Source: Symsagittifera roscoffensis (Eukaryota > Xenacoelomorpha > Acoela > Convolutidae). From it: a DNA stretch of 64,000 bases. The DNA lies in contig NC_087064.1 of the NCBI RefSeq assembly GCF_963678635.1, positions 28,126,189-28,190,188 of the forward strand, read 5' to 3'. Within the stretch, counting starts at the first letter, position 1. Each line of letters opens with the position of its first letter. The position numbers were made by a program, and so were the translations under genes. Shown here one piece after another: positions 14,101 to 26,100 of the stretch. The notes beneath the pieces are model-generated. The model was not told where the DNA came from, did not search any database, and worked only from the letters and a program-made list of their open reading frames with translations.

Positions 14101-17100
14101 TTTTGTGGTATTGCTTCGCCTCTGTCTTTAAATTGAATCCTAACATCTTTCAGGCGTCTTCCCAATTAGTCTAGGGGTAATTCCGTCGCCTGCGCATCCT
14201 ACGGTCTGGGGTTCGCATCTCGGTCGGAATTTTTTTTGTCAGTTTGTATGCAATTGAAAAAAAGTTCGATTAAAATTGAGTTGTCGAACTTTCGTTTGTC
14301 TGCTCAAGTTTTGTCAGCCAAGTTTCCACATCACAGATTTTGGTTTTGCTGTAAGTAACTTTCATTGCAAGTGCAAGTGTGGTTCTTTGTAGTATCACTA
14401 TTAGAAGTATTGTTCATTTTTTTGGCTCAACTGGTGTCTGCTCAAAGATAGTCGGCTTAGTTGATATATTACTGATTTTTCTGGTGCTCCTAGCAACTTT
14501 CATTGTAGTTGCAAGTGCAAGCGTTGCTTATTATAGTTTTAGGTTGCTTTAAAGCTTGAATATATAATCAAATTTTTTTCATATTAACTTGTGTCTGCTC
14601 TAAGATTGTCGACTTTGTTGATTCTTTGTAAGTTTTGATCCGTTGCTAATTTAATATTCAAATTTCTGGGATTTGTGCCTGAATTGAATTTCTGTGGAGG
14701 CATGTCGAGAAGTTTAAAATTTTTATAGACCGATTTTTAGAAATTTAGAAAAACTTGTTATTCATGCCAGTTGGAAAAAGGGCTCTTTTCCAGTTCCCTC
14801 CCTTCAAATTCAATTTTGAAAATGTTATTTAACGTTGTCATAATGCATTGAAATTTGGCACGGTGAACAAACAAACAACTGTGAACAGATTTGTTCTTCA
14901 TACTTTACATCGTAACATCACGCATTTAGCCATAATAACATGTAAAACAAACATAAAACTCGGTATTTTGAAAAGGGGGGACTGGAAAAGAGCTGAAAAA
15001 GTTACGTTTTTATACCATTAGCGATTAATTGCATTTGGGAAGTCTTGGTTAAGTTTTTTATACATTATTTTGAGTGTCAATGAACGAAAAGTAGACATTT
15101 CTTTAGGTCATACGTTTTTTCAGGAAAAAGTTAAAAGTTGCTTGCGCTCAATTTTTTTTTTCGTGGTTTGACTTCTAGTTTTAGATTCAGTTCGAGCCTC
15201 TTTGGCAATTTGAAGACAAAGTACGCTCTCGAATACCAACAGAGCAAATAGACCAAAAACACTTGATAAACTTAGGGTTTGTTTAAATTTGGGTTTTGAT
15301 TTTTAGAAAATAACCGATTGATTAAGTTTTTCTTTCTAATAACCGATTGTGTAGTTTTGCTTTAACGTGAAATAAGTTTTCACTTCAAAACTGGATTGTT
15401 GAAAAATGTTTATTACTCTAAGTCAAATGTTATTTTTGGTGTGCTTGATTTTTCAACTGCCTCCTGTTGGATGAAAATTTTTTGACATCTCAAAACCTAC
15501 ATAGGAAATGGGAAGATATATTGATTTTCTGGAAAAAGTTAGATTGCTCATGCAAACGAGAATACTTCTTTTTTAGTTCAGCTAGAAAAACTTGTTCATT
15601 ATGGGTTTGAAATAATAAAACAAGCAAATTACAAGCAAGCTATTTAAAAAATCGGAATAATTTGTAGGAAGAAAGAATGGAAAAGGAGCGTCAAGAGGAA
15701 GAGCGCCGAGCTCGCGAGCGAGCTGAACAAGAACGAAAGCGTGCTGAACAAATAGCCGAGCAGCAGCGTCGTTTGGACGAGGCACGAAAAGAGGCCGAAG
15801 CGAAAGCTCAAGCCGAACACGACAGACGAATCGCTCTCAGTCTGGAGTCTCGGATCGCTTCGGCTCGAAATCAAATGACGCATTTGCGAAGTCAGAATAG
15901 TCAAATGGACAGTGACATTCAAGTATTGGCGTCAAAGAAAAGGTCACTAGACCAGCAGATGGAGGAAACAAGGAATAGTGAGAATATGGTGAGGAATTCA
16001 CTGAATGAAAAGAATCAGAAATACGCTGAGAGACGGAAAGACTTGGAGAAGCTGCAGTTACAATTACAGGTAGAAAACATATTCTGTCTCATTTTTCTGG
16101 TGGTCATTCAAAAAGGGACTTCTTTTTTGGTTGAATTCGTTTAAGATGTTTATAAAAACTTCTCAGTGCGGATCATAAGTTAACCGATGTAGTATTTGGG
16201 ATATATTTTGAACAAATGTATCGAAGAAGCTCTTAGCTTTTTAATGGTCACATAACTCCATAACTTGTTTATAGTATCTGAAATGGGGGCTGGCTATAAA
16301 TGAATCTCGATTTCAGGAGTTTCAGAGAAATCTGAAAACGTACTCGGATAAAAAGATGTCAATCGCTGACCAACTCAAGCAGCAGGCACTCCGCAATCCA
16401 ATTGGTGAGTTTGAATTGGTGTTGTAATATCATTTTCCAGTGTACTAACGCTTGTTCATTATGTTTGCTACGTGTGATGTTAATTTGGTTTGTTTTTGCA
16501 GAAGAGGCTCAATATGCAGGTTTGGCATGAATCTCGTCGTATGTTGCATCTCTAGCTTAAATGCAGTTTAAAGAGCAGACAAGCGAACAATAGAAAAATG
16601 TATGATAGAAATGAAGGATAACTTCCCAAATGGCATAAAAATGTAGTTTTTCCAAAGTTGAATAAGTTTCTAGGTTTCATTGAAACTCAAACGATTTCGA
16701 TCAACGGATGTTTCTCTTTTTTTATCTGAAATGAGAACATGTGAACAAGTTTCGGATTTCATTCCTTCCAAACAAATATTGAGTGATTTTTGCTTGGAAA
16801 ATTATTAACAAGCTTATGATTTTGATAACAATTCTTAAGACTGTTCTTAAGATGAAATATTAATCAACATTTATATTGATAACTTTACTAGTTTTCATAT
16901 ATTTTTTACTGTTCACAAAAAATTGCGCACCAAATTTTTTCAGCGCAATTGTTGCATGGAGTTTGTGCCATTAGGCAAACTTTCTATTTTTATGCCATTT
17001 GAGACGTATGAAGTAATGAAGTAAAGAGTTTCTGAGCTGAATCAATGTCGTTAACATAACCCTTAGCCTGAAATCAATTGAACCGAGTCGAGCGCAAACA

Positions 17101-20100
17101 TGAAAAATTAGCGTAATCGGGCAAGATATTTTTGTTTTAGTTTGGCGATATTTTTTTACCGTAAAGGAAGTTCTATATTTGCACAAAAAGATTTCGTCTC
17201 TTGTACTAGTTGTAAAACAGCATGCGTGAAGAATTCTTCGCAAATAAACTTACCTCTATAAAAGGTATGTACTTGCATCTATAAACTTCAGTAATTGTGT
17301 GATTATTTTTCAGCGGAACGACATTCGCAGGCTATGGCTTCGTTGGAGGCGGAAAAGCGAAAAGTGTCTAATCTGAAACAGCAGATCACAACTGCTGAAA
17401 AAGAGACAGCTGCAAAGTTCCACAAGATAGACCTGCTGAACTCACAGATTAACGAATGCAAGGCTCTTTTGGCAAAGGGAGCGACGCAGAATAACATAAA
17501 CAGCATAGTCGCTAACCAAACGACCAAGCCGTCAACGTGAGTTTAAGTTTGCAGTTTTGATCACAACAAAGTGTCGGCTAAATATATAAGCAGCCCTTAT
17601 TTTATTACCTTTCCTTGCGGCTGGCAAATTTAACGCAACCGGGTGCAAGGCTTTTTCCCCGTTATCAACTTAGCTGACAGCAACCATCAGCTTACTTTAA
17701 CAAGTAGCACAGAATGTTCCGACCACAGTCTTTAGAACAATACAAAAATGTTTTCTCAAATTATTGTCTTTTTCCTGCTTGTTGTGATGAAAAAATCTGA
17801 AGGAAAAAATAGAACTTGAGAATCATAGTAAAATAGGTCAATTGGAAAACAGTTTTTAAAGAAAAATGACTAGAAAAACTAAAAAAAAAAATCCCAAAAT
17901 TGCGCTAAAAAACTCCAAAAACTACCTTTTCTTCAGTAAAACTAAATTTTCACGGCTTAAATGAAGCTTAAATAAGCTATTGAAATTACTAAGTACCTTA
18001 CTAATTAGCTCGAAATTAGACCAAAAATCAAAAATTTCAAACAGGTATTTCTCGACACTGAAAAATTTTTTGAAATTTTTTTGTTCGAATCACGACTGAA
18101 AGGGCTTTAATATGATATATCACTCAACCCTGTCCGATTATTTTTTGTGGTAGCTGATTTTGCGTGGAAAACAAAAAAACTAAAACACGAATCCAAAGTT
18201 CCTCGCCATTTTCAATGGTCGGAACAATAACATATCAATTTCCTGCTGCCAGTTTTGCTCATTTTACGCAGTGGCTACGCACATATGCTCATGCTTGAAA
18301 CGAAAAAATTGCGATGTTAACCTGCGGAAAGTAGCTGCACTTTTTTTATAAGTTAAAAGTATGTCAGTGGAAAAATTTAAATGTCCGACTATTGTTTGTT
18401 TGCGGATTTTTTTGTTCGCTGATTTTCTAGAGTCTGGACTTTTCTTCCGATTTAAGCAATTTTCGGTATAATTGATTGCACTTGTGTGCTTTGGAAGAAC
18501 ATTAAGACTGAGTTCAAATTTTTTTATGACTAAAATTTTGTCGGATCATTGTGTGGCTGCCCAACTATTAAAGGCTTATTTATCGCTTGATAAATTGTTT
18601 GAATGCTAATTTAAAGCTGGAAATTGCGTTTTTTTGCTGTTGTACATTGCATATGTTTTTTAGGCAAGTCTCGCGATTATTTATGGAGCAACAGTTTACT
18701 TTTCGATCTTCCAGTTTCCGAATTTTTCTTTGTCTTCAAAATTATATTTTTCTTGTGTAGTTGCTTTTTCTGTTTTATAAATTTATTTGGCGTATTTTCA
18801 TTTCGGAGTTATTTTTTTTTTGGTTTCATTTGCGAAATTTTTCACAAGCGTCGAACGCTAAGTTTGATTAAAGCTGGCAATTCAACAACTGTAAAACACC
18901 AAATTTTCAATCGGAAGCACATCGAGAAATAGTGGCCAACACGGTATTTATGCGATAATTTATGAAGCGTAGTTGATGGACGTAGTTCAGACTCTTGTAT
19001 ATATATAGGTCGTGATGATTTTTTCCAGGAAAAGTCTCAAAGTTGTTCAGCTTCAAAGTAACTTTTTCGCGGTTTGACTTATGATTTCTTTTTGAGTTCA
19101 ATTCATTTCCTTTGTTGAAAGGATGGCAAATTCCACTATAGAACCGAAAAAATGAAGAGGTCACGAAAAACGTGATCAACTCCTAGTTTAGAAAGTCAAA
19201 TTTAATTTACAGATTCCGTAGTGGAATAAAAAATTTACCCATGGATAAAGTTTTTTCAAATTGGGTTAATTTCATCACAAAAGGTACATCAACATTTGCT
19301 CGAGAAATGTATAGAGCTACGATCTATATATTTTTTTCGAAAGTTGAGATTTTAAAAAAAGTCATTGCTTGCGTTCATTGACTCTTTTCCAATTGTCCGA
19401 TGGCTGCGTTTCCATTTTTACGTGGAGTGTTTTGTTTTGAGCTTTTTTACGCAAGCATATTTGCTCAATTCTGTGATCCATTTCTCTGTACATGCAGTTT
19501 TTATAAATTTTGAATAGCAATTGATATATCCGTTTAAATGCATGCTTGTCTTCTTGTTTTTAAGAGAAATTAGCGTTGTTTTTTAAGGAGCAAATCTTAA
19601 AACTCGTTCACGCTCAATTTTGATTTTTCGCGGTTTGACTTCAGATTTCTTTTCAAGTTCACTTCATTTCCTTTGTTGAAGGAAAGCAAACTCCACTATC
19701 GAGCAGTAAACAAGTAAAGGTCAATATGACAAGGGGTTTTATTGTTAGTGTTGTATCTCGTGAACTATTGGGCGTAATCTATTCAATTAAGTGTGGCGGT
19801 GTTCTGTTTGATTCAGCTACATAAAGCTACTTGATAAAGCACCAGATAAGGACGTGTTTATGATAAAATAATGACAGCAAATAATTGTAAGGTTAAAAGG
19901 GACAGATAGCTTTGAGGTTATATGAGTAATGATGGCTATAGGCCGTCACAATCAAGAAAAATGTGATCGACTTCTAATTTCGAAACTTGATTTTAATTAT
20001 CAGATTTTCCAGCAAAATAAAAATTTTACCTAATAATCCAGTTTTTTTTTTTCAAATTGGGTTATTTTTTATCAAAAAAGCACTAATCATAATTTGTTCA

Positions 20101-23100
20101 TGAAATTCAAAGAGCTTTACAGGCATGTTTTTTTTGCACGAGCGAACTTGAGTGAGCGTTAGTGTTATACTACGACTATTCTTTTTTTCGCGGTTTGACT
20201 TCAGATTTCTTTTCAAGTTAGTTCACTTCATTTCCTTTGTTGAAGGAAAGCAAACTCCACTATCGAGCAGTAAACAAGTAAAGGTCAATATGACAAGGGG
20301 TTTTATTGTTAGTGTTGTATCTCGTGAACTATTGGGTGTAATCTATTCAATTAAGTGTGGCGGTGTTCTGTTTGATTCAGCTACATAAAGCTAGTTGATA
20401 AAGCACCAGATAAGGACGTGTTTATGATAAAATAATGACAGCAAATAATTGGAAGGTTAAAAGGGACAGATAGCTTTGAGGTTATATGAATAAAGATGGC
20501 TATAGGCCGTCACAATCAAGAAAAATGTGATCGACTTCTAATTTCCAAACTTGATTTTAATTATCAGATTTCCCAGCGAAATAAAAATTTTACCTAATAA
20601 TCCAGTTTTTTTTCCAAATTGGGTTACTTTTTTGTCATAAAAGCACTAATCATAATTTGTTCATGAAATTCAAAGAGTTTTACAGGCATATATTTTTTTG
20701 CACCAGCGAACTTGAGTGAGCGTTAGTGTTATAGTACGACTATTCTTTTTTTCTAACCTAGGTCGCAATTATTGGTTCCAGTTTTGGAGCAAATTTACGT
20801 TTTTCTGACAGCATGTGCATTGTCCTTCGAAAAGTAATAAATTAACACATTAATACATATTAAATTCATCGAATGAACCGAAAAAGGCTATTTGTTTCAA
20901 ACAACATAATCGTAAAAACTCGATTTCAGAAATTTTTAAACTCAATATATCTCGCATTTTTTGAAATGCATAGTTTATACGTAATGTTGCTTTATACTTT
21001 CCGATTTAATACATGCAAAATTAGTGTAGATGTCTTCAGTTTGTTATGTTCCAAACTATTACTTGCAAAATTGTGTCTATTTGTATTTGGTGCCACTTTT
21101 GCTACCTCGCATTGTAAATTTGGCAGCATATCTAGCTGCTTTATTTGTGACTAGTGTTTGCTGGTTGTTAAGCTTTGTTGCCGAGAAGGCAGGGCGTGAG
21201 ACTTTAATTCTCGAGGTCGCAGGTTCGAAGCCCATACGTTTTTTTTCAAATCGAGGCTGAAATTTTTTTTTGTGTTTCACAATCGAACGTCATAACAGTA
21301 AAAAAAAAGAAAGTAATCATAAGTTTTTCTAAAATTTCGAAGAACTTTAAGGGTTTTTTCTTATTTCGTTAGGGTTAAGATCAGTTATTTAAGCTTATTT
21401 CGTTTCCTTCGTTAGGTCTAGTTGCGATAGTTGAATTTAATTTCCAGATTTTTCAGAGAAACATATTATTCAACTATTGATCCAGTAGTTTAAACAGCTG
21501 TAAGGAGATCAATTTTTTTGTCTTTGAAATTCGAATATTGAGATATTTTGAAATATTAGGTCAGTATTTTTTTCTGTTTATTTGCGTCTACTCACTGTTT
21601 TCCAACTGTCGCTTGGCTCTGTATTTTCTTCTTCGGAATTCAATCATAAGTGCAATTTAGTTCATTTTTTGAAGGTTTTTTCATTTTGGTTGATTGAATG
21701 TTGAATGTACGATTTTTCAAGATATTTTTTTTAGGATATTTTAAGTGGAAAGGGCACAAAAACACGTTCGACTTTTATTTTTGAAGTGTTTTTCCTTTTT
21801 GAAAAAAATTCTCCGGAGAAATGACAATCTCGGGAGAAATGAGTAAAATCTCGATTTCAGAAATTTTCCTGCTCGAAATATCTTTGCAATTTTCCTACTC
21901 GCAATTTTTTGAAATGTATAATTTATACATATTGCGTCTTCATGCTTTCCAATTTATGTTATGCAAAATTAGTGTGGATGTCTTCAGTTTGTTATGTTCC
22001 AAACTATTACTTGCAAAATTGTGTCTATTTGTATTTGGTGCCACTTTTGCTACCTCGAATTGTTAATTTAGCAGCATATGTAGCTGCTTTATTTGTGACT
22101 ATTGTTTGCTGGTTGTTAAGCGTTGTTGTCGAGAAGGCAGGGCGCGAGACTCCAATTCTCGAGGGCTAAGGTTCGAAGCCCATACGTAGCAAAGTTTTTT
22201 TTTTAAATCGAGGCTGAATTTTTTTTTTGGATTTCACTTTATAAAGCTGCTTTTTTGTCGAGTTGTTGCTATTGTATGCGAAGCGCATCTTCGCCTCTGT
22301 GATAAAATTGAAAATTGAAGTTTTTTCGGAAATCAAATGTTTTTTTTTGTTTTTTCGGTCATTAGTCTTTTTCAACTGTCAGTTGGCTAGGTTTAAAGTT
22401 AACACTGATAGCTCAAGGGAGTGGTTGAGACAAGGCGCTCCTAATCAGTAGTCTTCTAATCAGTATTTTTAAATTTGTAGGTCCGAAGTTTTTCTCAAGG
22501 TTTGATGTTTCTCAGTTTTGTTGTAATATTCTATTGATATTTCAGAGCTGCTTTTATCGTGATTTTATGAAGCAATTTTTACATTTCTGTCAAAATTATA
22601 CGCAATTTTTTCAAAAAGTTTTTTAGTTGCAACTTGAGTACGAGCAAATGAAATTTAAACCTAATTTGCTGAATTCTTCACCCTCTTTGCTTGATAAAAA
22701 CTGTAGCTAACATATTAAATGGTGTCTCCATGTGCATAATCAAATATCTGTGTTTGTTAGCCGTTTTGTTTCTCAAGTCGTTTTTTTTCGCATGCGATTA
22801 GCAAGCGTTATGAAATCGGAGTATATATATTTTTTCGGATTTACAACTAGTTTAACAAAACCAGTTGAATCACTTGCCGCTCTGCCGCTGACATGCTAAA
22901 TTTCATGAAGTTTTTATTTAAAGTTCTAGGTGCAATGTTTGGTTTGTTACTGGGTACTTCTTCAGCATTAAATTGATTTTTTGTTGGCTTCATGGATTTC
23001 GTTCCAACTTTTGTGGGCTATATCAAATTTTGTATTCCTTTTTCTATTCAATTGTTTTACATGCTTCAAAATGCCTTCTAATGAATTCAAATTTAATCTA

Positions 23101-26100
23101 TCTTCCAGAGCATCTGGTGCAGAGGCAACACATTAGCTTGGGACGACAATGGCGTGGGGTTTTAATCAGCGCCGTGGCATCTTGTTGTATCGCATGTGGT
23201 GATGCGAAGCACACCTTTGTGCCTCTGTTTAAAAAAACTTCTTCTTTCAAGATTTTTTTTCAAGATATTTTTTTTTCAGTTTTTTATAGTGAAAATGGCA
23301 CAAAATTATGTTTGACTTTTGTTTTGAGGTGGGTTGCCTTTTTAAAAAATTCTCTCGAGAAATGGCAAAATATTTCTAATCTTTTCTGAAAGAAGGTTCA
23401 ATATGAAAAATCTTTTCGTAAAAAAAATATTCAGATTCAGAGTTTCAAGGTGATAATATTTTCTCAATGGAATTTCAAACGTGGAAAAGTTTTCGAAAAA
23501 TTGCTCCCAAGTTTATTGTTAGTTTTGCTAAATTATATTTGGTTTTTTAAATTTTTTTTTTCAGGTCTGAGTCTGTTTTTGATTTGGAATTTTTTTAGTT
23601 TGCTGCTAGCAAGTTTTAGCAAATCATCATTATGTAAAAAACTTGTTAACAGAATCGTTTGATGGCTTGCTTTATAACATTCAAACTGCCCATTGATGAC
23701 CATGCATGATACTACGGAAATTGCGAGTTTGAATCCGGCCAGGGCTTTTTCTTTTGGTTTACTAAAAGTTTTCGGCTTGAAAAATAATTGTCTGCCTATC
23801 GTTTTTTTATTTTTTTTGTTGAACTAGTCGCTACAGAGAGGGCTTTTCTGCTAACTGAAGCCATTTTGAGTATAATTATGATGTATGATAATTATGAGTA
23901 TATAATGAAAAATTCAAAGGGCTTGAACGGGATATTCAGAGTCGATTAACGTATTTCAATACTCTTATAAAGTCGTGATGATTTTTTCTCAGGAATTTGT
24001 TGAAAAATTGTTCAGGCTCAAAATTATTTTTTCGCGGTTTGAATCTTGATTTGTTTTTAGTTTCAGTTACATTACTTTGTTAAAAGGAAGGCAAACTCCA
24101 CAATCGAATATCATAAAAGTAAAAAAAAACGTGATCGACTGCTAGATTCCAAAGTAGAATTCAATTTTAAGATTTCCCAGCAAAATAAAAATTTAATTTT
24201 TGATCCCGTTTTCTCAAATTAGATTTTTTTAATCAAAAAAAAGTGTTAATCATAAGTTTTTATAAAATTTCGAAGAGCTTTAAGGGTTTCTTTCTTTTTT
24301 TTTTCTTATTTCGTTAGGGTTAAGATCAGTTTTTTAAGCTTATTGCGTTTCCTTCGTTAGAAGGAAGGCAAACTACACTGTCAAACAGCAAAAGTGAAAG
24401 GTCTAGTTGCGATAGTTGAACTTTCAGATTTTTCAGAGAAACAGATTATTTAACTATTGATCCAGTAGTTTAAACAGCTGTAAGGAGATCAATTTTTTTT
24501 CTTTGAAATTCGAATATTGAGATTTTTTGAAATATTAGGTCGGTATTTTTTTCTGTTTATTTGCGTCTACTCACTGTTTTCCAACTGTCGTTTGGCTCTG
24601 TATTTTCTTCTCGGAATTCAGAAGTTTGAAAAATTTCAGAAGATTTCTCTTTTTTTAGTTATCCTTGTTCTTTGACACTTTTCCAATTGTCTGTTGGCTA
24701 TGTTTTATTTTTTTCTCTCTGCTTTTCAGGCTAATATTTTCAAATAGAGCCATTTTTTATCCGTGGTTAAGTTCGACTTGTTATCATATTTAAAGGAACT
24801 GCGTACCGAAATTTTAGTTAACTTTCCAAATTCAAGAAGATTTTTAATTAACTTATTACATTCCTCTGACTCTGCATATCTTGTATGATTTGGCTCACAT
24901 TTACGTTGATTTCCGATGCTGTTCCTAATCGATATGTTATATTCTTGTGATCCTGCATATTTCTCAGGCTTTAAAACAAAGTATAATTGCTTCTTTTTCT
25001 GCTTTATTTCGGTTGTTTTTCTATCCGTTGTTTCGAACCAATCAAAAATTAGCCATTGTTTCGAACCAGCTTTAAATTTAGTTAAACATTTTTCGGGAAT
25101 TTTCAACAATTTTATTGTAAAAATTGATTTTGGTTAGTTCTTATTACACTTGCGAGAGCAAGTATCTTGTAATCGGGAACTAGACTTTTCTTCCCGGAAA
25201 CAACTTTTCTTACACATTTCTCAGAAATTGCGAAGTTGTTTTTATTAGTGAGCCTTATTAACTTCGAGACCTTTTCCCACTAGCCCTAGAGTCAACGCGG
25301 ATGCCTTAGTACCTCTGGGGTTTGGGTCGAAGTGGACCTTGTTTTTTTCCAGTTTGAATTGAATTGTTGGGCTTTCGTATGTCTGCTTATGTTTTGTCGG
25401 CTTAGTTGTCACATTGGGGATCATTTTTTGTGCTTTCATCAAACTTCATCGTACGTGAAGTGTTTTTAGCTGACTTTTGTAATATGTAAACTTTTTACCT
25501 TTCTTTGTATATTTTCATTGGTTTTCCTTTTTATTTTTCTTTTGCTTAAACGCTTTATTCGGCCTATATGATTTCCGCTTTTTTATCTGCTCAGTTAGCC
25601 TCTTTTGTGTCGCTTTCAAAGCAAAAGTCGATTGATTTTGTTATAAATTCAGGTAGTTTTTGTTGCAAGATTTTAAAACTTATTTGCTCAAAATTTTTTA
25701 TGACAACAATTTTTGCTGGCATTTTTTCTTGTTTTTGATTTAATTGGCTTCTACCCATTTTTTGTCGACATAGTAGCCGCTTTGTAATTTCTGAAAGATT
25801 GGTTAATGTTGGTGGTTGCATTTTTCGACTGTTTCATTTTTCTGCATTGCAACTGGTGCGAAGCTCGATTTTCTAAATAATCCTTTCGCCTTGTTTGAGT
25901 TTATCAAATTTGCTTTTATGACTTATTGGGTTGCTAGAGAATGGCTGGATTGTGGGTGCTCTCTAATGTGGAAGTTTTCAACAGTTTTTTAACGTCTGAC
26001 TCCACTGGCACATATTTTAGTATCGCAAAAGATGCGACGCCTGGCGCCGCCTCTGAGTTTGAAATTTTTGTGAGCTTGTGCATCAGAAGTGCCGAATTGA

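Larger units (their letters stand above)
21315..24620 (+). repeat. Duplicated ~320-bp segment within one intron (21315-21645 and 24250-24620)
   Basis: Both ends of this span carry TTTCGTTAGGGTTAAGATCA, AGTTTAAACAGCTGTAAGGA, TTGCGTCTACTCACTGTTTT and TTGGCTCTGTATTTTCTTCT in the same order and orientation. The 24250 copy has an additional AAGGAAGGCAAACT block of the R2 type that the 21315 copy has lost. Confidence 0.75.

Noticed and set aside
14160-14230. Functional tRNA gene
   Set aside because: Good A-box and B-box resemblance but no matching acceptor stem; best read as a tRNA-derived repeat remnant.
20873-22169. Hydrophobic small ORFs on the + strand
   Set aside because: They arise from T-rich SINE-like repeats, and the same ORF appears in both repeat copies for that reason.
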